Positions 27,383 through 36,365 of a DNA stretch of 64,000 nt are shown piece by piece. The stretch is taken from positions 33,299,301 to 33,363,300 of the forward strand of contig NC_087066.1 in NCBI RefSeq assembly GCF_963678635.1. The letters are read 5' to 3'. The notes below the pieces were generated by a model. The model did not search any database, was not told the DNA's origin, and was given only the letters and a program-made list of their open reading frames with translations. The stretch is from Symsagittifera roscoffensis. Taxonomy: Eukaryota > Xenacoelomorpha > Acoela > Convolutidae. The position numbers and the translations under genes were made by a program. Positions within the stretch are counted from its first letter, which is position 1; every line of letters starts with the position of its first letter.

Positions 27383-28580
27383 AGTTTGTGTGGGTGTATG
27401 TAAGCTTGGTTTTTAGTATGACTCCGTGTTAATGCCACGCTCCTTAGGAATGAGGAAAATAAAATTTACTGGAAGTGATCAAATTTGCTTAAATATGATT
27501 CGTAAGGTTTGGGTGTTTTAAAATATAAATACACCTGACAAACTTCTGGATTCCGAACCAAGCCCTACTAATATCTCACTTTCAATCTTTGTCCCAATAA
27601 CCCAAAAACTACCCTACTCCTACTACCCATAGTACTCTCCACGTCCAGCTCTTCGCACACCGACGCTACTCCTATTTTTTCTCCTCTTTTTAGTCATGTC
27701 CCCGATACCCCAACGCATGACTGATGAACAACTTGAGCATGATCTCGATGATTTCATACACAACCAGCAACAAATTCACAACACTAAGCATCAAAACACG
27801 ATCCATAAGTTCACCGACTCCGCTTCCACTTCAGAATCATCAACATCATCCATCCGCAACGTTCCCACTCGCGTACAACCCATACTCATGAAAAGAAAGT
27901 ATCCCATTAACCCATCAAGATATTTACTTAACCCCGTCTTGTTCGAACTAACCATCCTCGTCATACTATCACACCACAATTTTTAGTCAAAAACTTTTTT
28001 TTTCTCCCAATATGCATTTGACAAAATAGAAGCCCAGTCTCAACGTAACACCTATGTCGACAATTTTTCCGTTCTCCTCACACTCTGCTGGATATATTTA
28101 TATAACTTTACCAACCACACATAAACTCCACTTAAAAACACCGATGACAATGAAATTTGTGACACTATCAAGCACCAACTCACCACTGCAATACATGTCA
28201 ATCAATTAACTAAGATTGGAGTCTAACAAACACTTAACCGCTTCATTGCACGCAAATCTAATAAGTTTTCTATCATGTAATATAAACACGCAGCCTCCCG
28301 CTTCATGAATTTTTCACCATAAGACACAGACCCCGCAATAAATTGCCAAGTAACCGAACATTTTTTTATGAAAATGGACTACATATTTGATTTAAATAGT
28401 ACTGATAAAAATTTTGATCACATTATCGACCATCCACTTCAAAACACCAAAGCTTACAAATCATGTTTTCGCAAATTAGACCACTTCCAGCTAACTTTTA
28501 ACTTCCTCATTCCTAAGAGGCGTGACATTAACTGCTCGAACTTAAGCTAAAAACTAAGCTTACACACACCCACACAAACT
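27383..28580. repeat. Imperfect 73-bp inverted repeat pair (27,383-27,455 and 28,505-28,580)
   Basis: AGTTTGTGTGGGTGTATGTAAG at the left arm (first 20 bases compared) recurs as its reverse complement at the right arm, and similarity extends to CCTTAGGAATGAGG. The right arm lies inside the coding remnant described below and the left arm upstream of it. The pair could be the ends of a small fold-back element or the result of a local inverted duplication. No target-site duplication was recognised. Confidence 0.65.
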
Positions 28581-29065
28581 ACCGACTCATCCAACGTCAT
28601 TTTCTCAATCGCTTCCCATCCCAAAAACCCCATCACTACCACATATTTTATAATTCCAAATAAATCTTACCCTGTTTTCTTAACTTCATGTATTGTTATA
28701 AATCAAACAAATTTTACCGCATCCTCCGAAATTATGATCGCGTCCGCCAATTTTATATATTTTGTCTCCTCACGGAGAACTTGATTCTTGAAGATTCCCG
28801 CCCCATTATCATCCCTTATTAGTATATCCAACCAATTGAAACCTCCCTTTTATAAAATATCATTAAATAAATTTAATCACAAACTAAATACTAACCATGA
28901 ATTTTGTGCCACTAGTGAAGAAGTCAACATCATCCGCGCACTTGAAGTCTTTTGGCGTTTTTCACCTACTAAAATTATCATTCGAATGTTCGCAAAACTG
29001 TCAACGCATTCACAACAACAAAAACTAACTTCCCCAATAGATTTTGTTTCGGAATCCGACCCTCA
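27696..29065 (+). pseudogene. Unidentified gene remnant, left copy (gag-like?)
   Basis: Begins with an ATG-led 96-codon frame (MSPIPQRMTDEQLEHDLDDF..., acidic then Ser/Thr-rich, then KRKYPINPSRY). It continues through several frames (NTYVDNFSVLLTLCW, MKMDYIFDLNSTDKNFDHII at 28,368-28,550, ILPCFLNFMYC, IIRALEVFWRF) to a splice-donor-like end at 29,065. A homologous series of peptides in the same order lies on the minus strand at 47,613-46,019, so the whole stretch was once one protein of roughly 400-450 residues. The acidic, low-complexity N-terminus and the context suggest a retroelement gag-type protein, but I see no zinc knuckle and do not recognise the family. Confidence 0.6.
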
Positions 29066-29074
29066 GTAAGTATG
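29066..29074 (+). other. Conserved 5' splice site (donor), left copy
   Basis: GAC CCT CA|GTAAGTATG: a strong donor that cuts the preceding frame in phase 2. The same junction (GAC CCT TT|GTAAGTATA or a close variant) ends the homologous frame in four minus-strand copies at 46,019, 48,245, 49,441 and about 53,348. Conservation of both the Asp-Pro codons and the donor argues that it was functional. Confidence 0.65.
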
Positions 29075-29835
29075 AATTTATAATTTTCACTATCTATTTT
29101 TCAAAGTTCAACTCACCATAATTTCACGTGTGTCTCACCTTTCTTTTTTGGATTTCACCATAGTTTCTCTGAAAGCAATGTAAACAAACAAATCAAAACT
29201 GAAACTTTTCAAAGCTTTATGAAACTTTTGCTTACAAATGCTAAATCATAGTTCTAAATTGACAAAGTGCAATAAAATTTGTCGCAGCTTTGAAACAAAA
29301 TAATTAGGCTATAAATTCTCAATACGACGTATTGATTTATTAATGAATGATATATTTAGATAACAACTAGTTTTTTAACCTATACTAAATTTCGTAATTC
29401 TTACGCTTCCGCTTGACTTGCCCCTATTTCACGCACTCTTTTCACGCAATTCAAGGCAACTTGCCAATATAAATGATTTTCTACTTGGACAAATAAGATG
29501 TAAATAACAACATTAACTCGCTTTCACACGTTTCAAGTTTCCCTTAACCCAGTTGGAAGGACGAATTAAAGCAAAGCTTAAATAACCAACGCCGCGTAAT
29601 AACACCACTTTACCAATCACATTTACAGGAAAGTCTCAAGGAACCCAAACCAGATTAAACCCAGATTAAACTTGATGAAAAATTCTTTTTAACGTTATTT
29701 TATAGTTTTATTAAGGTCTTATGAAACGCTATGATAAACTCAAAGATAACACAATTCAAAAACAGTCCCTTTTTAAGAAAAGGAAACAACCGAAAAGAAA
29801 ACAAAAAGGAAAACACCTGATCAAAAACAAAAGAA
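29075..29835 (+). other. Probable intron or untranslated part of the left copy
   Basis: AT-rich and without frames. Its right part (CACACGTTTCAAGTTTCC, then ACCAACGCCGC, then GGAACCCAAACCAGATT) aligns in order with the reverse complement of 45,420-45,620, so it belongs to the same duplicated unit as the gene remnant before it. Confidence 0.5.
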
Positions 29836-30850
29836 ATTTTATACACAAATGAAGACTCTACTCAAAGAGACGGTAAAATTAAACTCCAACTGGCGTCACT
29901 CACCAGTAAAGGACATCCTGAGCATGCTCTATAGCTGCCTCAACCACCGCACTACATCTACGCCTAAGACAAAACTCTCACATTATTTTGACGAGAGTAG
30001 CTCCAGTGTGAGCAACGCTTTAATTTAATCGAAAAATATAAAAAAAGATTTGCGAAAATAACTAACAAAGATCATAACTAAAACTGAACTTTTTGAAGAA
30101 GGCGTAGGTTAACTCAATTTTGAACTCAGAAAAACGGATCCATGCCACTTGGCGCTTCACTTAGAGAACTCAAACCCTATCTCATTATTTGATAAATGGT
30201 TGAGAATGCACGTAGTCTTGCTCTACTTAACAGAACCGACACATCACTGTATCAATCTGCAATCTTGACAAGATTTCCAAACTCACTTGCAAAATACGCA
30301 ATCCTTTTTTTCTTCACGAAGACAAATTTTTCACAAGGTCGAGTAGCTGTAACTCTTCTCTTCACTCTTTTCAAAGAATCTACTCGAAGAAGTATAAATA
30401 ATTTTCTGCATACACCCTTCACTCGAACAAACAAACAAACTCAAAACAAAAAACTTCCCTAAACCCGGATCGGTGGAACCAATTCAAAAGAAGTATTTAA
30501 TATATCCATTTATATTATTGATAACTATCACTGTAAAATACTTAGAACTAACCAATCATGATCCATGACTAAAACATTTGTAAGGCTGAAATTGTTTATA
30601 GTTTCAGCCAGAGAAGAATAAATTTAACTTAGCAAACAGTTGCTCTTACTTGCTTCTAACCTCGCGAGAATACCAGTTCATACTTGATCTATTGAGTTTA
30701 GGAAATAAAGAGTAAGATTAGGATCGGTATTAGACTAAGAAGTTGCACGAATCTATCTGGCCGAAACTAAGATAGCGTGACGAATAGACGGTGAACCTTA
30801 TCCGAAGTTCTGTATGAGAAAGCCGCCCCGGACTTAACTCTCTTGTTCAT
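29836..30850 (+). repeat. Left arm of a very long inverted repeat, non-coding part
   Basis: Diverged (my estimate 70-75% by eye) inverted copy of 44,080-45,250. Shared blocks in the same order are GCATGCTCTATAGC, CCGGAT..GGTGGAACCA, TATATTATTGATAA, AACCAATCAT, ACTTGATCTATTGAG, GACTAAGAAGTTGCACGAAT and GGCCGAAA.TAAGATAG. Length near 1 kb and AT-rich flanks would suit an LTR or long UTR, but no TG..CA ends were fixed. With the adjoining gene remnants the paired arms total about 3.2-3.5 kb each. Confidence 0.7.
30196..30462 (+). CDS. Hypothetical 88-residue protein
   Basis: ATG-led frame inside the left arm, rich in Thr, Asn, Phe and Leu, with no recognisable domain. The inverted partner near 44,500-44,800 keeps an ARSL peptide at the matching place but is interrupted, so selection on this frame is doubtful. 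It may be a chance frame in an untranslated region. Confidence 0.25.
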   Translation: MVENARSLALLNRTDTSLYQSAILTRFPNSLAKYAILFFFTKTNFSQGRVAVTLLFTLFKESTRRSINNFLHTPFTRTNKQTQNKKLP

Positions 30851-31114
30851 GACTTCAGACCCTGGTTCGAGTTCGTGGACTTTCACTGCACAGAGCCGCA
30901 CAACTTCATCTGCGAGTTCAACCCTTCCAGTGACAAATCCTTCACTCATGTTAGTCACAGATCAATTTATTTTTCCCTTTCTCTCGCTTGATATTACAAT
31001 AGGGGCTGAAGGAGAAGTAGAATATCAAATCTCGCTTGCAGAATATCAAAATGAAACAGAGTGATTTAAATTTCGTAAAAATGAAGTCAAGTATCTAGTG
31101 TTGCGAGTTTGAGT
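30851..31114. other. Junction zone inside the left arm
   Basis: Somewhat richer in G and C than its surroundings. A minus-strand frame (30,958-30,767) ends in DKVHRLFVTLS and matches the plus-strand peptide DKVHSLFVTLSYFRPDRF at 44,100-44,150, which extends the inverted pair into coding-like sequence. A plus-strand frame (30,843-31,064) also exists. I cannot decide which strand is real. Confidence 0.35.
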
Positions 31115-31630
31115 AGATTCATGATTGACCACTTTCGACTAACAATTTAACCCCGTTTGACTCATGGTTTGACCTCGCTCGGCCCATAATTTGACCCTGT
31201 TTGACCCATGATTCGACCCTTTTCGACTAACGATTCGACGCTGTTAACTCATGCTTCGACCCTGTTCGACTCATGTTTCGACCCTGTTCGATTTAGGATT
31301 CGACGCTGTTCACTCATGATTCGACTCTGTTTGACTCATGTTTCGACCATGTTCGACTTAGGAGTCGACCCTATTCGACCATGATTCGACCCTATTCGAC
31401 TCATGATTCGACTCTGTTCGACTCACGATTAGACCCTGTTCGACTCATGCTTCGACCCTGTTCGACTCATGATTCGACCCTGTTCGACTCATGAGTCGAC
31501 TTTGTTCCACCCATGAATCGGCCCTGTTTGACTCATGAGTCGACTGTGTTCGACTGTGGTGTTCGTTCGACCGTCTTAATTTGCGACTAAAATCGGACTG
31601 CGTTCGACCGTGTCGGTCGAATCAAGAGTC
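31115..31630 (+). repeat. 22-bp minisatellite (GATTCGACCCTGTTCGACTCAT)n
   Basis: About 22-24 degenerate copies of a 22-bp unit that alternates ATTCGACCCTG and TTCGACTCATG. Units towards 31,430-31,520 are the most regular, and the edges decay. GC content is well above the surroundings. Confidence 0.9.
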
Positions 31631-31639
31631 GAACACCTC

Positions 31640-31900
31640 AGCCGGGAATACAGAGACAAAAAAGTTGCACCAAAATCAGAGGTAGAGATTGTCCCCGAAA
31701 AATTTTATGGTTTTGCCAACTGGGCACTTGTATTACCGTTTTGTATTCGCATGGATCATTAGTGTCATCATTTTTACTATGATTGTCCCTGTTTCTCTAT
31801 GAAATCATTTCAACTTTAATTTCTTAGTTTTTTTTCGAACAATGCGTTGTAGAATTCAGTTTAAGCACGATGTAAAGTTGGAAGATAATTGGGAGAAATG
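31640..31900. other. Unassigned stretch
   Basis: I see no frame, repeat or motif here that I can support. Confidence 0.3.
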
Positions 31901-31942
31901 TTAAGTTTGATTAACCCATCCCGAGTCGAGATTTTTCACCTA

Positions 31943-32367
31943 ATTTGAAGCAAGATTTGAGCGGTTTGAGCAATTTTTTTAGACAATTACGCTCAAAATC
32001 TTGCTTCAAAATGAGCGGTTTGAGCGGTTTTTGAACGGTTTATCTAATAAAAACCGCTCAAAAACCGCGCAAGATTTGAACGGTTTTGAGCGGTTTATCT
32101 AAAAAAAAACCGCGCAAAAACCGCGCAAGATTTGAGCGGTTTTTGAGCGGTTTATCTTAAAAAAAAACGTTCAAATCTTGCACGGTTTTAAAGCGTTCGT
32201 TTTTTTTTTAGATAAACCGCTCAAAACCGTTCAAATCTTGCGCGGTTTTTGAGCGCTTTTTTTTAGATAAACCGTTCAAAAACCGCTCAAATCGCTCATT
32301 TTGAAGCAAGATTTTGAGCGTAATTGTCTAAAAAAACCGCTCAAACCGCTCAAATCTTGCTTCAAAT
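31943..32367. repeat. 425-bp near-perfect palindrome of GAGCGGTTT units
   Basis: The left arm starts ATTTGAAGCAAGATTTGAGC and the right arm ends with its reverse complement. The centre is near 32,155. Inside, shorter hairpins with TTTATCTAAAAAAA spacers repeat every 50-60 bp, so both the whole and its parts can fold. Confidence 0.85.
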
Positions 32368-32387
32368 TTCAACTGCATCTTAGCGTG

Positions 32388-33290
32388 GGTTGACCAAAAA
32401 TGCTTATCCTGCAATTTCCATATATGATAAAACGCCTCCCTAGTCGATCAAGGGAGGTTATCTTGCAAGAGCTTGCAAGAAAATTGCAAGATTCTTTTAG
32501 AGAGGATGCATCTCTTTAAAAGGTCTTGCAAGATTTTGCAAGATAACCTCCTTTAAAGATAACCTTTTTTGCAAGATCTTTAAAGATACAATTTTTTGGG
32601 GCAAAAACAGCTTTACACGCGAAGACAACCAAGTAGCGTTCGTGGAAGAAGGAAGCAATCTTAGCTACGCATACATACACACAGCTTTTGATTTTTTGAT
32701 CTTACACCTAGTTCCTGTTCTTTGTTTTAAAGTTTTTCGACAGAAATTTTGGGATGGTTATCTCGCAAGATTCTTGCAAGATTCTTGCAAGATAGCCTCC
32801 CTTTTTCAAGATTCTTGCAAGATAACCCTCTTTTGCAAGAATCTTGCAAGATCTTGCAAGATAACCTCACTTGATCGACTAGGGTTATCCTACAATTTCC
32901 TACAGTTTCATAGACTCAGAAAATTGTTTAAAAATCTCTAGGATGAGCGTTTTTTCATAAATGAAAATTGCAGGATTAACATTTTTTCATATATGGAAAT
33001 TGTATGATAAACATTTTTCTTAAATGGAAATTGTAGGATAAACATTTCTTTTCAAAAAAAAAAAACAAACTCAGTTATTTTTCATCAACACTTGTTTTCA
33101 TTGTTAACATCATTGTCGGTTCAAATAGCCGAGGAAACTAGGTTGAATCTTTTTTCATTGGTATTTTGAAATTGTATGAAAATGGTATGAATAGCATTTT
33201 TCCATACATGTGATGCAGGCAAATGTATGATAAGCATTTTCGGTGTGGGGAAATGTAAGATAAGCAATTTCGGTTCATGGAGGTCAATCC
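32388..33290. mobile_element. MITE-like element B inserted in A
   Basis: The inverted ends are GGTTGACCAAAAATGCTTAT on the left and, at 33,250-33,290, a diverged reverse complement (GATAAGCAATTTCGG... AGGTCAATCC). The interior repeats the ATTGTATGATAAGCATTTT motif several times between 32,940 and 33,250. The same terminal sequence is found at 34,155 and, inverted, at 40,566-40,603, so this is a family with at least one more member here. No coding sequence. Confidence 0.65.
32438..32884. mobile_element. MITE-like element C inserted in B
   Basis: A 447-bp element with clean terminal inverted repeats, CCCTAGTCGATCAAGGGAGG at 32,438 and its reverse complement ending at 32,884. The repeats extend into GTTATCTTGCAAGA. 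Sub-terminal TTGCAAGATT units are iterated near both ends. A 99-codon plus frame (32,642-32,941) crosses the right end and is probably accidental. Confidence 0.8.
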
Positions 33291-33344
33291 GGGGTCACAT
33301 TACCTTTCGAGGCCTTTTTGTTGATTTTAATCGGTTTTCTTTAT

Positions 33345-33580
33345 AAGATCGCTCAAAATCCGCTTAAAAACCGCTCAAATCTTGCTTGAAAAACCGCTCA
33401 AAAATCACCGCAAGAAATGAGCGATTTTCGAGCGGTTTTCGAGCGGTTTTTCAAGCAAGATTTGAGCGGTTTGAGCGGTTTTTCCGAAAAAACCGTCCAA
33501 ACAGCCCAAACCGCTCAAATCTTGCTGAAAAACCGCTCAAACCGCTCATATCTTGAGCGGTCTTTGAGCGGGATCTCGAC
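33345..33580. repeat. Second GAGCGGTTT hairpin block
   Basis: Inverted units (AAACCGCTCAAATCTTGC and its complement) around a centre near 33,415-33,420, matching the palindrome at 31,943-32,367. It is probably the right part of element A after insertion of B. Confidence 0.75.
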
Positions 33581-33694
33581 CCGGGTAATTACAAACAAGT
33601 AACTTGAAACTTTAGGCCATTTTCTTGAACTGTTCTTGATTAAGTTGAATAGCATTCATTTCATCATGCAGGAGCATCGTCATCCTTGAAAGCC

Positions 33695-34177
33695 TTAAAT
33701 AACAAAAATTAAAATAAGCTCATTTTTGCAGGTTGCTGTTACTACTATCGGTAATCTTCTTGTTAATATCAGTAAGGCTTTGGTTAATAGAGACGTTGTT
33801 TTCATGCTAAATAAACATTTACCAAAAAACTTCTTTCGAGCTGCCTTGACCGCACAAGCACACTCTCGAGTACCCTCCTGTGTAAGATGAATCACATCGT
33901 CTGCGTAATGGCAGCTTTTCCTCAGTCTTAGTGGCGTGTCGAAATAATTGACAGAAGATATTTGTAAGAGCTGGCGGAGCTCGTCGACTTTCTGGTTAGG
34001 ATATTTGTGATTGCCAGCAAAGACTGGCACTGCCCACAGGTATTTTGAGAACCGTAGCAAAATACCCATAATTGCAACGTCGATATAGTTAGGGAAGTTT
34101 TTGATCTGCTCGATTACTGTTGTTAACCGAGATAAGACTTTTTGGTCATTCTGACGATCTGGGTTAACTCGATACAC
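33695..34177 (-). pseudogene. SGNH/GDSL hydrolase-like fragment
   Basis: A 160-codon open frame without an ATG (it opens with GTG). The central part (NFPNYIDVAIMGILLRFS, then VDELRQLLQ) and the motif YADDVIHLTQEGT near 33,880-33,905 resemble the C-terminal half of an SGNH-type esterase, where DxxH supplies the catalytic Asp and His. The N-terminal half with the GDS serine is missing because the frame is cut by hairpin-element sequence at about 34,150. After KKFFGK the protein loses coding character. SGNH domains occur in some retrotransposon ORFs and in stand-alone genes, and I cannot tell which is the source. Confidence 0.5.
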
Positions 34178-34202
34178 CGAAAATGCTTATCATACAATTC
34201 CA
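34155..34202. mobile_element. Left end of a B-type element split by the gypsy element
   Basis: GGGTTAACTCGATACACCGA followed by AAATGCTTATCATACAATTCC resembles the element B terminus. The matching inverted end is at 40,566-40,603. The gypsy element (34,313-39,850) sits between them, so it probably inserted into this MITE. Confidence 0.5.
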
Positions 34203-34845
34203 TAAAACAAAAATCTTTATCTTACAAACCCATACATCAAGTGTATGGAGAAAATGCTTGTCATACAGTTTTCAAACATTTTCGAAAAACAATAGAAAAA
34301 AATTAAACCATTTGTTATACCCACGGATTCGGAGTATATAGGTTAGATCTGAGTTGAGACATAATGTGTGAAAGAAATAGGAATTAAGAAGAAATTGTTA
34401 CCAACTTAAATTCAATCGATAATGTTATGTCTGATTCGAATCTGACCTCGAAATCATGAGAGCGACAGAGACTCATAAATAATTATTGAATATGGTGTTA
34501 GGTTCAATAGGTACTTAATTTAGATCAGACATCTATATGATTACGTTTGCATAACGTTAGAACTATAAACAATCTAAGTTATATCTGAGTTTCGTTATAC
34601 TGAGTTCTAATGGATATCCAGTATATCCGTACGGATAACATTCCCCCTTCTTTTATATGATGAGCACATCATATGTTCTCCTTTTCTTAGTCCTGATCCT
34701 CCCTCGGTAGAGGTGACGTCTAGGGGCGTTAGTTTCAGCCAAGGTTTGTGCTGTTTGTTGGGCTATTGATTCGCTGCTTTTCGCCGCCTTTGTGTATTTT
34801 ATGGGGCATTTAGGGCGATCTTGTCTCTCGCATTCTCGTCTCTCG
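34203..34845 (-). repeat. 643-bp tandem duplication, outer copy
   Basis: Contains, left to right, about 110 bp of MITE-like flank, a complete LTR, a polypurine tract and the last about 200 bp of gypsy coding sequence. It is followed immediately by a second copy (34,846-35,488) about 98% identical by eye. A base count from GGATTCGG (34,325 and 34,968) gives the 643-bp period. Confidence 0.85.
34313..34640 (-). repeat. LTR of the gypsy element, duplicated copy (328 bp)
   Basis: Begins TGTTATACCC and ends CGGATAACA, giving the short inverted TGTTAT..ATAACA ends typical of LTRs. Same length as the LTR at 34,956. Its right side is followed by a polypurine-complement CCCCC tract. Confidence 0.8.
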
Positions 34846-34955
34846 CAAAACAAAAATCTTTATCATACAAACCCATACATCAAGTGTATGGAGAAAATGC
34901 TTGTCATACAGTTTTCATACATTTTCGAAAAACAATAGAAAAAAATTAAACCATT

Positions 34956-35283
34956 TGTTATACCCACGGATTCGGAGTATATAGGTTAGATCTGAGTTGA
35001 GACATAATGTGTGAAAGAAATAGGAATTAAGAAGAGTTTGTTACCAACTTAAATTCAATCGATAATGTTATGTCTGATTCGAATCTGACCTCGAAATCAT
35101 GAGAGCGACAGAGACTCATAAATAATTATTGAATATGGTGTTAGGTTCAATAGGTACTTAATTAAGATCAGACATCTATATGATTACGTTTGCATAACGT
35201 TAGAACTATAAACAATCTAAGTTATATCTGAGTTTCGTTATACTGAGTTCTAATGGATATCCAGTATATCCGTACGAATAACA
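34956..35283 (-). repeat. 3' LTR of the gypsy element (328 bp)
   Basis: TGTTAT..ATAACA ends, placed directly downstream (minus strand) of the gypsy coding region and polypurine tract. No 5' LTR with this sequence is visible upstream of the coding region, so the element is 5'-truncated. Confidence 0.85.
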
Positions 35284-36365
35284 TTCCCCCTTCTTTTATA
35301 TGATGAGCACATCATATGTTCTCCTTTTCTTTGTCCTGATCCTCCCTTGGTAGAGGTGACGTCTGGGGGGGCGTTGGTTTCAGCCAAGGTTTGTGCTGTT
35401 TGTTGGGCTATTGATTCGCTGCTTTTCGCCGCTTTTGTGTATTTTATGGGGCATTTAGGGCGATCTTGTCTCTCGCATTCTCGTTGAAATGTCATGGAAT
35501 TTTTCGTCGGCAAAATGGATTTTAGGATTTTCATTGCGTCATTGACCAGTTGGTCGATCAATGACGTAACGTGAACTAATCGCTCGTGGGTTTGGGCTTT
35601 GTGGTGATCCGGATTGTTTTGATGTAGCTATCGACGTAACAAACTTATCACTCGGGTTATCCTGTTGTGGAATTGCGTTTGTGGTCGTCATTGTCGGAAT
35701 ACACAGTGCGTCTTTTGGACTGGCTGTGTCGCGTATTGAATTGAGATAGCCCTCTGTCCAGTCATTGGTTTTTTCAATCCTTAATTGTTCTGGCGTTTCG
35801 TCATTTGCGTTGATATCGATGCAATCGATATCTGTCGACGATTCGTGAGTCGTGCCCGTTGCCTGGACCATTGATCCGCCATTTTGATTATTCCCACGTT
35901 GCATCATTATGTGACAAACCTCGTTGTCCGCAGTGGTATCATTGGCAATTGTATTAATTGGAATTGCATTTCCGAACTTATTCGCAAACGCACTTGTTTT
36001 GGTCCTCGTGGACCTACGGGTTGGTAAGTTCTCCTGTGGCGGCGTGTTTTTCCTGTCAATCTTTTTGGCTGGGGGCATGTGTGGCGATTGTGTCATCTCC
36101 TGGTTGACAGTATCGTCCGATGATAATGAGATCGACGTGTCACATTCAAATTCAATGTATGTGTTGTCTCTGCGTATTTTCTGTGGACTGCCCTTTCCTT
36201 TTCGACTCGGAGATTTGAGAATTTTAGTTGCCGTTGGTGGGTTTTTTGGAGGCTGCTTTTTCGACGTTGTCGATGTTGCCTTATGTATAATATGTTGTCC
36301 CAGTGCTTTTCGGTTCATCGTTTGCCGGATGAGTTCTTCAATAATTTTGGGTGGCTTTTTTTAGG
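35250..36365 (-). pseudogene. Gypsy polyprotein C-terminal tail (basic, low complexity)
   Basis: A 259-codon frame (36,318-35,539) and an overlapping 103-codon frame (35,561-35,250) on minus. It is rich in Lys, Pro, Thr, Asn and Ser (KNPPTATKILKSPSRKGKG), with no domain recognised. It reads smoothly upstream into PKIIEELIRQTMNRKALGQ if the frame is taken through the ATG, so it is a continuation of the preceding frame, not a new gene. The second frame enters the LTR before stopping. Likely function, if any, was as a nucleic-acid-binding or accessory tail of the polyprotein. Confidence 0.55.
35284..35297 (-). promoter_or_regulatory. Polypurine tract (plus-strand DNA primer site)
   Basis: On the minus strand AAAAGAAGGGGGAA lies immediately before the LTR start TGTTAT. 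This is the expected place and composition for the primer of plus-strand DNA synthesis during reverse transcription. A duplicate lies at 34,641-34,654. Confidence 0.8.

Larger units (their letters stand above)
31905..33595. mobile_element. Hairpin transposon A (outer element of a nested set)
   Basis: The ends are an imperfect inverted pair: GATTAACCCATCCCGAGTCG at 31,909 and its diverged reverse complement (CGACCCGGGTAATTAC, 33,578-33,593). The body is made of GAGCGGTTT / AAACCGCTC hairpin units (31,943-32,367 and 33,345-33,580), split by element B. With no coding capacity, it fits a non-autonomous fold-back or MITE-type element. The ends are less certain than those of B and C. Confidence 0.55.
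34846..35488 (-). repeat. 643-bp tandem duplication, inner copy
   Basis: The copy that is continuous with the gypsy coding region. Differences from the outer copy are mostly single bases, plus a 2-bp longer G-run near 35,367. Confidence 0.85.

Noticed and set aside
27361-27700. LTR of the envelope-bearing element just before the 27.7-kb gene
   Set aside because: No TG..CA pair, primer-binding site or second copy in direct orientation could be found. Only the inverted 73-bp pair is supported.
31115-31630. CRISPR-like regular repeats
   Set aside because: A tandem minisatellite with no unique spacers, in a eukaryotic context.
32642-32941. 99-codon plus-strand frame rich in KITLFCKNLARSCK-like repeats
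   Set aside because: Produced by the TTGCAAGATT hairpin units of element C, and it crosses the element end. A repeat artefact.
33417-33602. 61-codon frame with repeated ERF/SGF peptides
   Set aside because: Translation of GAGCGGTTT hairpin units, with no gene features.
34313-35283. A complete small LTR element bounded by the two LTRs (34,313-35,283)
   Set aside because: The sequence between the LTRs is only the duplicated polypurine tract, gene end and host flank. The second LTR arose by tandem duplication, not as a 5' LTR.
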